In this document: positions 4,492 to 5,012 of the stretch, one piece after another
How positions within the stretch are numbered: the first letter of the stretch is position 1
How the letters are laid out: every line of letters begins with the position of its first letter
Assembly (NCBI GenBank): GCA_022573485.1
Contig: JACZTW010000275.1
Coordinates: 1 to 5,012 of the forward strand
DNA: 5,012 nt
Reading direction: 5' to 3'
DNA from: Planctomycetota bacterium
GTDB taxonomy: Bacteria; Planctomycetota; Phycisphaerae; UBA1845; CAIVHJ01
Program-made: the position numbers and the translations under genes
The notes under the pieces: model-generated
The model's database searches: none
Told to the model about the DNA's origin: nothing
Seen by the model: only the letters and a program-made list of their open reading frames with translations

Positions 4492-5012
4492 ATGAAACAC
4501 AGAAAGCTACTAATTGGAACCTCAATCGGATGCGCCGTCCTGCTCGCCGGCGCGGCGCTCTATCTCGGCTGTGCGCCCAGCCTGAGCAGGGCCCGCGAAT
4601 CCTCAAAGAGGAGCGCCGCCCGCTACGCCGAAAAGGACAATCTGCGCGAATACGTCGATAGTTACCCCAACCTCAGGAGCAATAACCGCGCCGATGCCAT
4701 CGTCGCCGACGATCCAAGCTCGAACTCACTCATCTATGACCTAGCTGGCGCAGATTTGCTTGGGTTCGTCTGCCCCAGCAGCGACGATCCGATTGCAGGG
4801 GCCGGCGCACCGGGATTCGTGCAACTTCCAGAGCTATTGAGTGGCGCACCCCATTCCGAATATGTGGCTACGGAGCGCCGGATGTTCTTGTACGATGCCC
4901 CGCCGATTTCGGTCGGTGGCGGAAGCGGCGTCGGCTGGGGCAACAGTGGGGGTCGCCGAGGGGCTGCGCCGGCGTCATTGGGGCTAGACCGCAAGACACG
5001 AAAGGGCAACCG
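4492..5012 (+). CDS. Envelope protein with N-terminal signal/anchor, 3'-truncated
   Basis: This frame stays open from ATG 4492 to the window end: 173 codons seen, no stop. I do not recognise the family with certainty. Residues 1-5 (MKHRK) are basic, and residues 6-26 form a hydrophobic segment (LLIGTSIGCAVLLAGAALYLG) ending at G26-C27. C27 could be a lipid-attached cysteine, though Y24 at -3 is unlike the usual lipobox, so an uncleaved anchor is equally possible. Residues 31-50 are charged (SRARESSKRSAARYAEKD), and the rest is low-complexity and Gly/Pro/Ser-rich, with SVGGGSGVGWGNSGG near 140-154, like a disordered linker leading to a domain beyond the window. The opening pattern (GCAPSLSRARE...) faintly recalls planctomycete VWA/VIT-domain surface proteins; this is a recollection and needs the missing part. 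A hairpin-rich 235-base gap separates it from the dockerin pair, so shared transcription is uncertain. Confidence 0.72.
   Translation, partial: MKHRKLLIGTSIGCAVLLAGAALYLGCAPSLSRARESSKRSAARYAEKDNLREYVDSYPNLRSNNRADAIVADDPSSNSLIYDLAGADLLGFVCPSSDDPIAGAGAPGFVQLPELLSGAPHSEYVATERRMFLYDAPPISVGGGSGVGWGNSGGRRGAAPASLGLDRKTRKGN

Noticed and set aside
4281..4661. Open frame of 126 codons overlapping the repeat region and the envelope gene
   Set aside because: It translates the palindromic repeats, has no start context, and overlaps out of phase with a better gene that has a ribosome site and a signal segment.
4734..5009. Reverse-strand proline-rich open frame at the right end
   Set aside because: The proline-rich run is the antisense of the Gly-rich coding stretch of the + strand gene.

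Overview
This window reads as a GC-rich planctomycete chromosome segment, with Phycisphaerae-like lineages the best guess. I base this on the sigma factor's long central insert, on a membrane-anchored dockerin gene of a planctomycete type, and on palindromic repeats I associate with such genomes. These are judgements from memory, not from a search. All supported genes are on the + strand.

Region 1 (1-3153) is the information-processing part. It holds the 3' portion of dnaG (primase, open at the left edge), then after a short gap a complete rpoD (primary sigma factor). This is the dnaG-rpoD core of the classic macromolecular-synthesis operon. A strong GC-rich hairpin followed by a T-run at 3123-3153 closes the unit.

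Region 2 (about 3150-4256) is a two-gene unit with a stop/start overlap (ATGA). The first gene encodes a 166-residue single-pass membrane protein whose outer part is a two-repeat calcium-binding dockerin-like domain. The second encodes a 167-residue secreted protein whose mature part looks like one small beta-sandwich, possibly cohesin-like. The start codon, Shine-Dalgarno and spacing of both genes are excellent. A 66-bp inverted-repeat element (3766-3831) lies inside the second gene. It is exactly 22 codons long and supplies part of the signal peptide.

Region 3 (4257-4491) is non-coding. It holds a short period-8 repeat, a nested hairpin and a perfect 16-base palindrome, and then the Shine-Dalgarno of the last gene. 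Region 4 (4492-5012) is the 5' part of a gene running off the right edge. It encodes an envelope protein with a signal peptide or membrane anchor and possibly a lipoprotein cysteine; its function is unknown.

The biologically most suggestive item is the coupled membrane-dockerin and secreted beta-protein pair, a possible cell-surface docking pair. The most striking sequence item is the repeat element domesticated as a signal-peptide segment. I saw no tRNA, rRNA, CRISPR array or transposase gene.
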